57,051 nt of DNA, from NCBI RefSeq assembly GCF_010501035.1, contig NZ_QVMH01000005.1, forward strand, positions 1-57,051. Reading direction: 5' to 3'. Numbering within the stretch: the stretch's first letter is position 1; every line of letters starts with the position of its first letter. Shown here piece by piece: positions 34,458 through 44,348 of the stretch. The notes beneath the pieces are model-generated. The model ran no database searches and had not been told where the DNA came from. It saw only the letters and a program-made list of their open reading frames with translations. The DNA comes from Paludibacter sp. 221. GTDB lineage: Bacteria > Bacteroidota > Bacteroidia > Bacteroidales > Paludibacteraceae. A program made the position numbers and the translations under genes.

Positions 34458-35936
34458 TTGAGTAAAAAGAAACACCAAATAGATAATAATACTTTTGCAG
34501 AACAGGAAGCTGAGTTCCAGTCCTGTTTGGAAAGAATTATAGGTGGCGTTCAGCTACCACCGAGAGAGATACAACTGTTTGAACAGGATGTTCGTAAGGC
34601 TGTGGAATATTATATAAGCTCGTCGCTGACGATGGAAGAAGCGTTTGAACGCATCGGGCCGGATATTTTTGGCACCTTCTATTCCGAGCCTGACCCAAAC
34701 GAATGGTATCCTTTGGATAGTGCCGCCAAGATTTATCCGCTCTCCATGACACGGTCGAACATGTCGATGTACCGTATATCGGCAAATATGACGAAACAGG
34801 TTGTACCTGAAATTCTGCAGTTGGCCTTACATGCGGTTATTAAACGGTTTCCTACCTTTGCAACCACGCTGAAACGAGGAGTCTTCTGGCATTATCTGGA
34901 TGCAAGGCGAAAACGGTTTACGATAGAAGAGGAAGAAAATCAGCCCTGCTCCCCAATAAAAGTAAACACAAACAGCGATCAGGTTTTCAGAATATTATAT
35001 TTCAACAGGCGAATATCTATAGAAGTGTTTCATGTGGTAGCCGACGGATATGGAGGTATGACACTTTTCAAAACGCTTCTTAATGAATACCTGCGTATGC
35101 TTGGTGAGCCAACAACTGTAGCCGACGATATATTGGATATTTCAGAAGTTCCAAAACCCGAGGAATCTGTTAACGCATTTACCCTTACCGATAAATCAAA
35201 GAATACAAGCGGATATGGTAATGCAAGTGCGCTGCAAATAAGTGGTAAAAGAACAAAAATACAGCCGGCACAGTTACTGCACTTTATTATGCAATCGCAA
35301 GATTTGATTCAAACAGCAAAAAAACATGGAACGAATGTAACCGGCTTCGTATTGTCTGCCATGTTTCTTGCGGTGAAATCGGCTACGAAAGAAACAAAGG
35401 GGACTTTTCAGATACAGGTTCCGGTAAATATGCGCCAGTATTATCCGGTAAGGACTTTGCGGAATTTTTCGATGTATGCAATTGTCAAAATACCGTATGA
35501 AAATGTGGTTGACATGGAGACACTGATTCCAATGATAAATGAGCAGTTGAAAGTAGGAACGAGCAAAGAATCACTCGACCAAATGGCGGCAATGACTAAT
35601 AAAATAGTGAGCAATCCGGGGGTGAAATATATGCCGATTGGCTTGAAGGGGATTGTAATAAGCCGTATTATAAAATACATTACCCGGAAATCGTTTACGG
35701 CAACCCTCTCTAATATTGGTGCGGTAAAAACAGATTTCTTTGGTAATATAAGAAGTTTTGAAGCCATTTTAGGGCCTGTAAACTCCAACGAGGTAAGCTG
35801 TGGTTTGGTAAGCTATGAGGATAGTATCGTATTATCTATTACAAAAACGGTAATGGAAAGTGCCTTTGAAGCAAAATTATATGAAGTATTTACTTCGTTA
35901 GGTATAGATGTAGTGATAGAAGGGAATAATTTATGA
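34458..35936 (+). CDS. Condensation/acyltransferase-like protein
   Basis: 492 residues, TTG start supported by the promoter just upstream; no ATG is near. It resembles CoA-dependent acyltransferases of the alcohol acetyltransferase/condensation-domain type: an HVVADGYGG motif (HxxxDG) at about residue 195, and DFFGNIRSFEA, similar to the DFGxG region, near the end. It probably moves an acyl group onto an alcohol or amine. A zinc-ribbon membrane protein follows with a 4-nt overlap, indicating a joint function. The acceptor is unknown. Confidence 0.65.
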   Translation: MSKKKHQIDNNTFAEQEAEFQSCLERIIGGVQLPPREIQLFEQDVRKAVEYYISSSLTMEEAFERIGPDIFGTFYSEPDPNEWYPLDSAAKIYPLSMTRSNMSMYRISANMTKQVVPEILQLALHAVIKRFPTFATTLKRGVFWHYLDARRKRFTIEEEENQPCSPIKVNTNSDQVFRILYFNRRISIEVFHVVADGYGGMTLFKTLLNEYLRMLGEPTTVADDILDISEVPKPEESVNAFTLTDKSKNTSGYGNASALQISGKRTKIQPAQLLHFIMQSQDLIQTAKKHGTNVTGFVLSAMFLAVKSATKETKGTFQIQVPVNMRQYYPVRTLRNFSMYAIVKIPYENVVDMETLIPMINEQLKVGTSKESLDQMAAMTNKIVSNPGVKYMPIGLKGIVISRIIKYITRKSFTATLSNIGAVKTDFFGNIRSFEAILGPVNSNEVSCGLVSYEDSIVLSITKTVMESAFEAKLYEVFTSLGIDVVIEGNNL

Positions 35937-36586
35937 GAATATGCAAATGCTGTAATGCGAAGGTCGGCGATTCTTTTGATAATTGTCCGGTCTGTGGCTC
36001 CAAAATAGAGATTAAGTCGGAAGAATCCAACTATCCTGTTTATAAATGTAAGCGTGATATTACAACAATTTATCTTACGTGGAGTGTCCGTGTCTTGATA
36101 ATTCTGACAATCATTTCAGTTGTTGTGAATATAGCGGTAGGAGGGATTCCGTGGAGCCTGTATGTTATTACCGGAATTTACCTGTTTTATAAGATATTTT
36201 TATCACGTAACCTTGTCGAAGCCAATTTGATACAAAGGTTCCTTTCGGTTGTAATTACTGTTTGCCTGCTCATGATTATAATTCGCTTAATCTCAACCGA
36301 AGCATTGAATGTGCAGATTGTAATTCCAAATATACTTTTTGGAGCCTTGGTGGTGAGTGGCGGATTTTATTTTTATGATTTCCAATCTCAGAAAAGCCAT
36401 ATATTGCCTATAATTTTTACTATTGGTGTTGCTATATTCAGTATTGCCATTTTGTTTTTCCTGTTTGGTATAATCAGGTGGCCAATGATAGTGTTGGGTG
36501 GTGTGTCGCTGTTTATCATAGTGTTTTCATTATTGTTTTACCGTAAATCAATAATTGCTGAGATAAAGAAGAAAATACATACGTGA
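35933..36586 (+). CDS. Zinc-ribbon membrane protein, DUF6320-like
   Basis: 217 residues. N-terminal zinc ribbon with CKCC (about 4-7) and CPVC (about 18-21), then six hydrophobic membrane segments. DUF6320 proteins have this layout and sit beside acyltransferase-like genes; the assignment is from memory. The overlap with the upstream gene shows co-translation. Probably a membrane partner of the acyltransferase. Confidence 0.6.
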   Translation: MRICKCCNAKVGDSFDNCPVCGSKIEIKSEESNYPVYKCKRDITTIYLTWSVRVLIILTIISVVVNIAVGGIPWSLYVITGIYLFYKIFLSRNLVEANLIQRFLSVVITVCLLMIIIRLISTEALNVQIVIPNILFGALVVSGGFYFYDFQSQKSHILPIIFTIGVAIFSIAILFFLFGIIRWPMIVLGGVSLFIIVFSLLFYRKSIIAEIKKKIHT

Positions 36587-36592
36587 TAATAT

Positions 36593-36610
36593 AGTTACGA
36601 GTTACAAGTT
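36593..36610. repeat. Intergenic repeat AGTTACGAGTTACAAGTT
   Basis: Occurs downstream of the membrane protein gene. Variants occur at 44823-44838 (ACTTGCAACTCGTAAC), 44944-44960 and, less well matched, near 53727-53743, all in intergenic gaps. Confidence 0.5.
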
Positions 36611-36783
36611 TTATTTTCTGGTAAATAAAGAATAGAATTTATTATATTATGTTTGTAGAATGCTTGTTTTTGTATTCAGCTCTTTTGTTTTAAAACGAAA
36701 GGTTTGAACAAATCCCTTTGTTATTCGTTCTGCTTGTACAAAGAAACAACATATAAATTGCCGAAAACCGAAAAATAAAAGCA

Positions 36784-37797
36784 ATGAAAGAATTTATTAT
36801 GCATGTGATATTTGGAATTATCCTGTTATGTTTTGTTGTTTTTGTTTTGCTCTCCTGCAAAGGAAAGATGAGGATAAGCAGGTCGAAGTATAAGATAACG
36901 AATTATTCGGACGAAAGTAACTGGCTTGTCAATCCCGGTAAGGATGCTCCAAAGCCTGTGGATGTTTTTTATCTTTATCCTACCTTTTACGTTGGGCCGG
37001 AGCATGCAGGTGCTGTAACGAATTTTATAATGAGAGAAGGAGCCAGAATAAACCATGCATCTTTTGCTTCGGTATATGAAAAGAGCGCCAATTTGTACAT
37101 GCCTTACTATCGGCAAATGAACGCCGATTATCTATTAACTTTACCTCCAAAAGATCAGGAACGGTTTATGCGCGGTATTCCGGGTATTGATTGCATTAAT
37201 GCCTTTATATATTATATCGACCATTATAATCACGGGCGTCCGTTCATATTGGCAGGTCACTCGCAAGGCTCTAATACGCTACTCTATGTGTTGGAATATA
37301 TGAGGACACGTCCGGAGTTGATGCAACGTTTCATTGCTGCTTATGCAATAGGTTATACCGTTACCGATGAGTTTTTGAGAAAAAATCCGCCGCTTAAGTT
37401 TGCTACAGGCCCTACCGATTTACAGGTTGTTGTATCGTGGAATACGGAATCGCCCGGACTCACAGTTCCTAATCCCGTGGTAAATCCGGGTGCTTTGGCA
37501 ATAAATCCTATATCGTGGACTACTGATGAAACCCATGCTCCAAAAGAGGACAGTAAAGGAAGCCGTATTGGCTTGATTACTAATTTTGAAGACAGGCCTC
37601 ACCATGCTGATGCACAGGTTAATAAAGAGCGTGGCGTGGTAGTTTGTTCTACTGTCGACCCCCGTGATTATAAATTACCCAGCAGCCTTTTTGAAGTGGG
37701 GATTATGCACGCGGGCGATTATGCTCTGTATTATTATGATTTGCAGCAAAATGTAGCCGACAGGATTGCTGCCTATTTTAATTCAAAGAAAAACTAG
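36784..37797 (+). CDS. DUF3089 alpha/beta-hydrolase lipoprotein
   Basis: 337 residues. A signal anchor with Cys in VLLSCKG (lipobox-like), then FYLYPTFYVG, typical of DUF3089, and the nucleophile elbow GHSQGS. Probably a cell-surface or periplasmic esterase/lipase-like enzyme. The upstream gap (36611-36783) holds no gene. Confidence 0.75.
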   Translation: MKEFIMHVIFGIILLCFVVFVLLSCKGKMRISRSKYKITNYSDESNWLVNPGKDAPKPVDVFYLYPTFYVGPEHAGAVTNFIMREGARINHASFASVYEKSANLYMPYYRQMNADYLLTLPPKDQERFMRGIPGIDCINAFIYYIDHYNHGRPFILAGHSQGSNTLLYVLEYMRTRPELMQRFIAAYAIGYTVTDEFLRKNPPLKFATGPTDLQVVVSWNTESPGLTVPNPVVNPGALAINPISWTTDETHAPKEDSKGSRIGLITNFEDRPHHADAQVNKERGVVVCSTVDPRDYKLPSSLFEVGIMHAGDYALYYYDLQQNVADRIAAYFNSKKN

Positions 37798-37818
37798 CCG
37801 ATTACGAGGCAATGAGAC

Positions 37819-37854
37819 AAAAAAGGAGAAAGCTTTTCGGCTTTCTCCTTTTTT
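37819..37854. terminator. Bidirectional terminator
   Basis: A run of A, GGAGAAAGC, loop TTTTCG, GCTTTCTCC, a run of T. It ends both the DUF3089 gene (plus) and the tRNA (minus, 1 nt beyond its 3' end). Confidence 0.85.
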
Positions 37855-37855
37855 G

Positions 37856-37929
37856 TAGCGGGAACGAGAGTTGAACTCGTGGCCTCCGGGTTATGAATCC
37901 GACGCTCTAACCAACTGAGCTATCCCGCC
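37856..37929 (-). tRNA. tRNA with CAT anticodon (Met, or Ile2)
   Basis: Seven-bp acceptor stem GGCGGGA / TCCCGCT with a G-U first pair, D arm AGCTCAGTTGGTTAGAGC, anticodon loop around CAT (GGATTCATAACCC), T arm GAGTTCAACTC and discriminator A. It is most likely elongator tRNA-Met; Ile2 with a lysidine-modified CAT cannot be excluded from sequence. Confidence 0.88.
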
Positions 37930-37945
37930 TTCTCTTTGAGCGGTG

Positions 37946-37976
37946 CAAAGATAGCAATTTTGATTTTTCCTGCAAA
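37946..37976 (-). promoter_or_regulatory. Promoter of the tRNA gene
   Basis: Minus strand TTTG (37976-37973), 19 nt, TATCTTTG (37953-37946): full consensus. Transcription would start about 10 nt before the tRNA 5' end. Confidence 0.75.
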
Positions 37977-38045
37977 GTATTTTGTCTGTTTTTTTCTATC
38001 CTTTGTTTAAGAACTGCTTTTGTAGTTTATATTCAGCTTATTATA

Positions 38046-40178
38046 TTATTTACTCCCATTGTTAAAGGTAGGAGTCATGCCCAGATTATACATAACAAAT
38101 GACCATACATCGGTTTGCGCATCAATTATTTTATGTATTGGCCGGCCTGCTCCATGCCCGGCATTGGTATCTATGCGTATAAGGGCAGGATAAGTGCCAT
38201 CGTTTGCAGCCTGTAGTGTGGCGGCAAACTTAAATGAATGTGCCGGAACTACACGGTCGTCGTGGTCGGCTGTAGTAACTAATGTAGCCGGATATTTTAT
38301 GCCTTCGAAAACATTGTGCAGGGGCGAGTACGCTTTCAGGTAAGTGAACATCTCTTTACTATCTTCGCTTGTGCCATAATCGGTAGCCCATGCCCAGCCA
38401 ATGGTAAATTTGTGATACCGCAGCATATCCAATACGCCTACTTCGGGAACTGCTACAGCAAACAAATCGGGGCGTTGTGTCATACATGCTCCAACGAGTA
38501 GCCCACCGTTAGAGCCTCCATTTATGGCAAGTTTTTTTTCATTCGTATATTTTTCATCTATCAGATATTCGGCTGCAGCAATGAAATCGTTAAATACATT
38601 TTGTTTCTGTAGTTTTGTTCCTGCTTTGTGCCATGCTTCGCCATACTCGCCTCCGCCACGGATGTTTGCTACTGCGTAGATACCTCCGTTTTCCAGAAAT
38701 GGGATGTGCATTGCATTGAATCCCGGCACTCTGCTATGATTAAAACCACCGTAACCGTACAGCATGACGGGATTTTCCCCGCTCTTTACCATCCCTTTTT
38801 TGTAGGTAATGAACATGGGTATTCTTGTACCGTCTTTGCCGGTATAGAATATTTGCTCGCTTACGTAATCTTCGGGGGTAAATGCTACTTCCGATTTTCT
38901 GAATACTTCCGATTTATTATAATCAACGTCGAATCTGTAAATGGTAGGAGGGAATGTGAAAGATGTAAAAGTATAGAAGGCTTCACTTTCGTTCTTGTTG
39001 CCACTGAAACCGCTTATAGTGCCAAGCCCCGGAAGGTTTATTTCGTACAGTTTTTCGCCCTCTAATGTGTATGCGTAAGCATGGCTGGCTACATCCTGCA
39101 TATATACTGCAATAAGTTTTTCTCCTGCAACCGATATTGATTTCAAAACATTGTCGGTTTCCGGAATAATTTCGACCCAGTTCTCTTGTGCCGCGTTTGC
39201 AGGGTCAACCTGCATAATGCGCCCCTTAGGAGCTCCCCAGTTTGTGAAAATATATAATTTACCATTGATGTGGTCTATCACGTCATAATCGTTGTCGAAA
39301 CCCGGTGCAAGCTCTACAAACTGCGACCTACGCTTCGACAAGTCTTTCATCAACAATGCATTTCGTGAGCTCGACTCTTTTTCGTATATAAACAGATACT
39401 TGTCATCATCTGTCACATAAGCATCATAGTTTCTGAGAGGGAAATCCTGATTTTGATATATAAGTTCATCACGGCTTTGAGGTTGCCCCAAAGTATGATA
39501 ATATATTTTATGGTATTCGTTTTTGTTTGAATATTCTTTTCCTGCTTCGGGAGCATCGTATGCACTGTAATAAAATCCGTTTTTGTACCAGTTTATTCCT
39601 GAGAATTTGACCCATTGCACATGGTCGTCGAGCAACTCTTTGGTTTGTATGTTCATTACATAAATCTCGTTCCAGTCCGACCCGCTTTTTGATATGGAAT
39701 AAGCCAGGTATTTTCCGTCTTTAGAAAAAGAAATCCGCGATAAAGCAACCGTTCCGTCTTGCGATAGTTCATTAGGGTCTAACAATACTTCCGGCTCCGA
39801 ATCCAACGTTTGCTGACGATAAAGGATGCTTTGGTTTTGCAATCCGTCGTTTTTGAAGAAATAATAAACGCCGTGTTTTTTGAAAGGCGAACCGTATTTA
39901 GGATAGTTTGTCAGGTCATTTAGTCTTTTTCTCAGTTCTTCCCTGAATGGTATTTTACTCAGATACTCAAATGTAACTTCATTTTGTGATTTTACCCAAT
40001 TTTCGGTTGCTTCGGAGCGGTCGTTTTCCAACCAGCGATAAGGGTCTTGTACCGGAATGTCGAAATAATAATCAGTAACATCCTCTTTAGGCGTTTCGGG
40101 ATACACAATGCCTGTTTTTTTTGAATTGCATGATGCCATACAAGTTAGAATAATTAAAATTGAAAAGATTTGTTTCAT
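38046..40178 (-). CDS. Prolyl oligopeptidase (S9A), lipoprotein
   Basis: 710 residues. Lipoprotein signal with MASC lipobox, an N-terminal seven-blade propeller and a C-terminal alpha/beta-hydrolase. Catalytic triad visible: Ser in INGGSNGGLLVG, Asp in TTADHDDRVVPAHS, His in TNAGHGAGRP. Cleaves after Pro in short peptides, probably in the periplasm. Leftward; the nucleotidyltransferase gene ends 39 nt upstream. Confidence 0.92.
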   Translation of the reverse strand: MKQIFSILIILTCMASCNSKKTGIVYPETPKEDVTDYYFDIPVQDPYRWLENDRSEATENWVKSQNEVTFEYLSKIPFREELRKRLNDLTNYPKYGSPFKKHGVYYFFKNDGLQNQSILYRQQTLDSEPEVLLDPNELSQDGTVALSRISFSKDGKYLAYSISKSGSDWNEIYVMNIQTKELLDDHVQWVKFSGINWYKNGFYYSAYDAPEAGKEYSNKNEYHKIYYHTLGQPQSRDELIYQNQDFPLRNYDAYVTDDDKYLFIYEKESSSRNALLMKDLSKRRSQFVELAPGFDNDYDVIDHINGKLYIFTNWGAPKGRIMQVDPANAAQENWVEIIPETDNVLKSISVAGEKLIAVYMQDVASHAYAYTLEGEKLYEINLPGLGTISGFSGNKNESEAFYTFTSFTFPPTIYRFDVDYNKSEVFRKSEVAFTPEDYVSEQIFYTGKDGTRIPMFITYKKGMVKSGENPVMLYGYGGFNHSRVPGFNAMHIPFLENGGIYAVANIRGGGEYGEAWHKAGTKLQKQNVFNDFIAAAEYLIDEKYTNEKKLAINGGSNGGLLVGACMTQRPDLFAVAVPEVGVLDMLRYHKFTIGWAWATDYGTSEDSKEMFTYLKAYSPLHNVFEGIKYPATLVTTADHDDRVVPAHSFKFAATLQAANDGTYPALIRIDTNAGHGAGRPIHKIIDAQTDVWSFVMYNLGMTPTFNNGSK

Positions 40179-40217
40179 GGTTATTACGTTTTATTATATC
40201 TCAATCGTTATGTTCTT

Positions 40218-41639
40218 TTATCTCTGTTCAGGTGGGGTTAGTCCAAGTTCGGCGGCTACCTTCATCATATATTCCCGTGCTGCTTCGTATTCGTTAGGGA
40301 TAACTCCATCCAAAATTGCATCTTTTATTTTCATCTTTATTTCGCCCACTATCGACGAGGCAGGCAGGTTGAATGTCTGCATTATTTCCTCGCCCTTTAC
40401 CGGAGGTTGAAAATTTCGTATGCGGTCTTTTTCTTCAATTTCCTGAAGTTTGTTGCGAACTATTTTAAAATTGTTTTTGTATCGTTTTACCTTTTCCGGA
40501 TTCTTGGATGTAATATCTGCCTCGCACAGCATCATCAAGTCTTCTATATCATTGCCAGCGTCGAACAACAAGCGTCTTACAGCCGAATCGGTAACTTCTT
40601 CTTCGCTTAAAATAATGGGGCGCATGTGTAGCAATACCATTTTCTGAACGTATTTCATTTTTTCGTTCATGGGTAGCTTCATCTTGCGAAAAATCTCATG
40701 AATCATCTTCATCCCTACGAAGTCGTGGTTATGAAAAGTCCATCCGAGCTTTTTGTCATACCGTTTTGAGCGTGGTTTGCCTATGTCGTGCAGGAGTGCC
40801 GACCACCTGAGCCAAAGATTGTCGGTTTGCCGGCTTACATTGTCAAGTACCAGAAGGGTATGGTAAAAATTGTCTTTGTGCCCGATTCCCTCTTTGGTTT
40901 CTATCCCTTTAAGGGCTACAAGTTCGGGAAATATTAATTCCAAAAGCCCGCTTTTATCAAGCAATATAAACCCTGTAGAGGGTTTAGGCGACATGATTAT
41001 CTTATTCAGTTCGTCGTTTATACGTTCTTTGGAGATGATGCCGATGCGCTCTTTATTTCTGGCGATAGCTTCAAACGTATTCGTCTCAAGGAAAAAGCCA
41101 AGCTGCGAAGCAAAACGAATACCACGCATCATACGCAAGGGGTCGTCGGAGAATGTAATATCCGGATTGAGGGGCGTGCGTATGACTTTGTTTTTCAGGT
41201 CGTTCAGCCCTCCGAAGGGGTCGATTAGTTCTCCGAACCGTTCTTTGTTCAGGCATAATGCCAAGGCATTGATAGTGAAGTCGCGCCGGTTTTGGTCGTC
41301 CTCCAAAGTACCGTCTTCAACAATAGGTTTACGCGAATCGCGCTGATACGATTCTCTGCGTGCCCCTACAAACTCTATCTCTAAATCTTTAGTCTTAACC
41401 TGTGCAGTGCCGAAGTTTTTAAAGATAGAAAGTACTGCTTTTTTTTCCAGTTTATTAGCCAGTTTTTCAGCCATTTCTATTCCGCTACCTACTACAACCA
41501 CGTCAATGTCTTTTGAGGGGCGTTTCAAGAAAATATCGCGTACGTAACCTCCTATCACATAACACTCTTGTTCGCTATCGTCGGCTATTTCTGAAATCAG
41601 TTGAAAAACTTTATGTTCTAAGTGCTCTTTCATCAACAA
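40218..41639 (-). CDS. cca: tRNA CCA-nucleotidyltransferase with HD domain
   Basis: 473 residues. A class-II nucleotidyltransferase: GGYVRDIFLKRPSKDIDVVV (GG motif and DxD metal ligands, about 26-45), RRDFTINAL, the RRExY-type ERINDELNKI region and a C-terminal HD domain (LLHDIGKP). It repairs or adds the CCA 3' end. Begins 4 nt after the stop of the 7TM-HD gene, so the two share a transcript. Confidence 0.88.
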   Translation of the reverse strand: MLMKEHLEHKVFQLISEIADDSEQECYVIGGYVRDIFLKRPSKDIDVVVVGSGIEMAEKLANKLEKKAVLSIFKNFGTAQVKTKDLEIEFVGARRESYQRDSRKPIVEDGTLEDDQNRRDFTINALALCLNKERFGELIDPFGGLNDLKNKVIRTPLNPDITFSDDPLRMMRGIRFASQLGFFLETNTFEAIARNKERIGIISKERINDELNKIIMSPKPSTGFILLDKSGLLELIFPELVALKGIETKEGIGHKDNFYHTLLVLDNVSRQTDNLWLRWSALLHDIGKPRSKRYDKKLGWTFHNHDFVGMKMIHEIFRKMKLPMNEKMKYVQKMVLLHMRPIILSEEEVTDSAVRRLLFDAGNDIEDLMMLCEADITSKNPEKVKRYKNNFKIVRNKLQEIEEKDRIRNFQPPVKGEEIMQTFNLPASSIVGEIKMKIKDAILDGVIPNEYEAAREYMMKVAAELGLTPPEQR

Positions 41640-41643
41640 CGTA

Positions 41644-43752
41644 TCATTTGGCGGTATTTTCTTCTTCTTCTTCTTCTTTAATAGTCGGTTCTTCGGACGG
41701 GGTTTCTTCTTTCGCTTTTGGATAAGCGATACGGGTATGGTAAATATTAATCAGTTTTTCCTTGAAAACTTGCTTCACCATTTCCACATCCTGAAAAGTA
41801 ATCGGAGAGTCTTTAAATTGCCCGTCGGCTATTTGCGAGTCAATCATATCTTCCACCATATCGCTGATAGACTGTTCGGTATACTCTTTTAAGCTACGCG
41901 AGCGTGCTTCTACCGCATCGGCCATCATAAGTATAGCAGTTTCTTTGCTGCTTGGGGTAGGCCCCGGATAGGTAAATGCCGCTTCATTGGGTTTTACGCC
42001 GGGGTTATCGTTGATAAAAGAGTTATAGAAGTATTTTGCTTTGCTCCGTCCGTGATGTGTTCCAATAAAATTAACTATCTGTTCAGGCAAATGATGTTTT
42101 TTTGCTATTTGGATTCCATCCGTTACATGGTCGATAATTATTCGGGCTGCATCTTCGTAATCTCTCTCAAGCAAGGGATTCTTTCCGCCTATTTGATTTT
42201 CGGTGAAAAATCCCGGGTTTTTCATCTTTCCTATGTCGTGGTAGAGCGCGCCTGTACGTACAAGAAGGCTGTTAGCTCCGATTTTTTTAGCCGCTTCGGT
42301 TGCTATGTTCGATACTTGCAACGAGTGTTGGAAAGTACCCGGAGCAGTTTCGGCAAATTTGAGCATGAGGTCGCTGTTTATGTTCGTCAGCTCAATCAGA
42401 GTCACGCTCGAAATTAATCCAAATATCTTTTCAAATAAGTAAATCAAAATATATGCGAACAGCAGAAACATACTGCTTATAGCAAAATATATTATAGGCA
42501 TCCATGCAATACGGCTTATGCTCCCTTCGGTTATGGCGGTGTACGACAGGTACACCACTACATAGCATAGGAAAATGTACAAAGCGGTTTGTGCCAACTG
42601 CGAGCGTTGTGCCAAGTCTTTCAAAGTAGAGACAGCCAACATTCCTACTGCAATTTGCAGTATCAGGAACAGAAATGGGTCGTCTATCATGAGTGAGACA
42701 ATAACCGATGTTATTATATGTGTGTAAAGTGCTGTGCGTGAGTCGAAAAATACACGGATAATAATTGGTAAGAGGGCGTAAGGCACCATGTAATAATTGA
42801 TAACACTGTTGTGAAAACGTATGGTGAGTGATGCCAGTGTGATAATGAACAATACCAGCATAAGTATCAGCAGTAGGTTTCCATAGCTCTCGTAAATACG
42901 GGGGCGGAAAAGGTAAAAATAAGTAAACAGCAGGACGATAAAGCCTAAAACAATGACTATTTTACCTATCAATGAAATATACGACTGGCTGAAACTGCTT
43001 TCCTGTTCATTATACTTCATTTTTAGCGAGTTAAGTATAATGTAGGTTTCGGGAGTTACTATCTCGCCCCGGTCGATGATACGCTCGCCGCTCTGAATCA
43101 TTCCCATAGTCAGCGAGAGGCTTTTTAATAATTCTTTTTCTGACATCTGCGAAGTAATAGTGTCGTATTTCACATTTTCAATCAGATACGAACTAAGATT
43201 GTAAGTGTCCAGCAGGTTTTTGTCGGCTACTGTACCTCCGTTCAGTATTTCATTATAAGCAGTTGTGGGTGTATACAGGCTTGTTACTTTTACTGTGCGG
43301 GTCAATCGGTCGGGATATATGCAGTTTATTTCCGGTTTTTCCTCAGAAAATAGCTTTTGTTGTTCTTCGGCTGAGATAATTCCTCTGGAATATATCTTAT
43401 TGAATTTTTGTTGTATAGTGTTTCGTAATATTGGTTGGTAACCGTTATTTCTTTGAAAATCGGAAATAAATTTTTCGTACTGAGTTTTGATTACGGTTGT
43501 ATCTATTTGATAATAAGGAGTAAAGTTTCTCATTATCTCAGCCCGTTCTTCAGCTATCTGTTCATCGCTTTTATATATCGGAAAATCGAACGAAGCTGTA
43601 ATAAGCTCGTGTCTCCATGGTTTTCCTACTTCATATTTATAGTTGAATGAATCTGCCGAAGGAAAAAGTTGTATGATAATTATCACAACACAGAGGAATA
43701 ACCCAAACTTAAACAGGTTTTGTATATGGCTTTTTGTTAATTTTAGTTTCAT
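41644..43752 (-). CDS. 7TM-HD membrane protein (PgpH/YqfF-type)
   Basis: 702 residues. A cytoplasmic/outer loop domain (about 30-270), seven membrane helices (about 275-480) and a cytoplasmic HD domain with ALYHDIGKMKNPGFF and GTHHGRSK. Relatives degrade cyclic di-AMP, so this gene may lower c-di-AMP. The C-terminus is a poly-Glu stretch. A minus-strand TATTTTTG at 43789-43796 lies upstream. Confidence 0.82.
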   Translation of the reverse strand: MKLKLTKSHIQNLFKFGLFLCVVIIIIQLFPSADSFNYKYEVGKPWRHELITASFDFPIYKSDEQIAEERAEIMRNFTPYYQIDTTVIKTQYEKFISDFQRNNGYQPILRNTIQQKFNKIYSRGIISAEEQQKLFSEEKPEINCIYPDRLTRTVKVTSLYTPTTAYNEILNGGTVADKNLLDTYNLSSYLIENVKYDTITSQMSEKELLKSLSLTMGMIQSGERIIDRGEIVTPETYIILNSLKMKYNEQESSFSQSYISLIGKIVIVLGFIVLLFTYFYLFRPRIYESYGNLLLILMLVLFIITLASLTIRFHNSVINYYMVPYALLPIIIRVFFDSRTALYTHIITSVIVSLMIDDPFLFLILQIAVGMLAVSTLKDLAQRSQLAQTALYIFLCYVVVYLSYTAITEGSISRIAWMPIIYFAISSMFLLFAYILIYLFEKIFGLISSVTLIELTNINSDLMLKFAETAPGTFQHSLQVSNIATEAAKKIGANSLLVRTGALYHDIGKMKNPGFFTENQIGGKNPLLERDYEDAARIIIDHVTDGIQIAKKHHLPEQIVNFIGTHHGRSKAKYFYNSFINDNPGVKPNEAAFTYPGPTPSSKETAILMMADAVEARSRSLKEYTEQSISDMVEDMIDSQIADGQFKDSPITFQDVEMVKQVFKEKLINIYHTRIAYPKAKEETPSEEPTIKEEEEEENTAK

Positions 43753-43788
43753 GCGAAGATATTATATGGTAAATTGAATTTGTGCATG

Positions 43789-43796
43789 CAAAAATA
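43789..43796 (-). promoter_or_regulatory. -7 box for the 7TM-HD operon
   Basis: TATTTTTG on the minus strand, 36 nt before the start. The -33 box is unclear. Confidence 0.45.
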
Positions 43797-43860
43797 TACA
43801 TTTTTATTCTAACATATCTCATCTAATTACTTATTGTATAGACAAAATTGCAGAATATTT

Positions 43861-43888
43861 TTTGCGTTTGAAAAAAATCATATCTTTG
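43861..43888 (+). promoter_or_regulatory. Promoter for the small anchored protein
   Basis: TTTG (43861-43864), 16 nt, TATCTTTG (43881-43888). The start codon follows 25 nt later. Spacing is shorter than normal. Confidence 0.45.
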
Positions 43889-43913
43889 CGCTTACATCAA
43901 AAAAAGACCAAAA

Positions 43914-44270
43914 ATGAAAAAAAAAACTCTTATTGCTTGTGTGTTTGTAGTAGTTGCTTTGCTAGCATGGTATTTTTACCAACGCTCTGTAAATAACAAA
44001 GTAGAAGTATCCGTAGTTGGTATGAACTGTGATAAAACGATGCCCGAAGTTTATCTTCTGGTTATGAATTCGAGTAAAGATGATGTTTCGGGAAACATCA
44101 ATCTTACATTTACCGATAAAGAAACAAAAGGGAAATTTACTGTGCCCTATACGATGAAGCGTGCGGTAGAGGCTCGTGAGTTCAAACAGGATACTGCATT
44201 TATCTCAAATATGTATATTAAAGACTTTGATTGCGAAAGGTATGAGGTAAAGGCCAAAATGAGTAAATAA
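43914..44270 (+). CDS. Small membrane-anchored unknown protein
   Basis: 118 residues: an N-terminal basic stretch and one hydrophobic helix (LIACVFVVVALLAWYFY), then a beta-rich soluble domain with two Cys (VVGMNCDKT and KDFDCERYE). Orientation suggests a periplasmic domain with a Cys pair. No family recognised. Confidence 0.7.
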   Translation: MKKKTLIACVFVVVALLAWYFYQRSVNNKVEVSVVGMNCDKTMPEVYLLVMNSSKDDVSGNINLTFTDKETKGKFTVPYTMKRAVEAREFKQDTAFISNMYIKDFDCERYEVKAKMSK

Positions 44271-44285
44271 AAAGATTGAAGATAT

Positions 44286-44332
44286 AAATAAATACGGGGT
44301 TTAAACTTCTTGTTTAAACCCCGTATTTATTT
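44286..44332. terminator. Bidirectional terminator, 21-bp perfect stem
   Basis: AAATAAATACGGGGTTTAAAC and its complement flank a 5-nt loop, with a T-tract following. It ends the plus gene at 44270 and the minus gene at 44349. Confidence 0.85.
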
Positions 44333-44348
44333 TAATGTCTTTTTTTTA

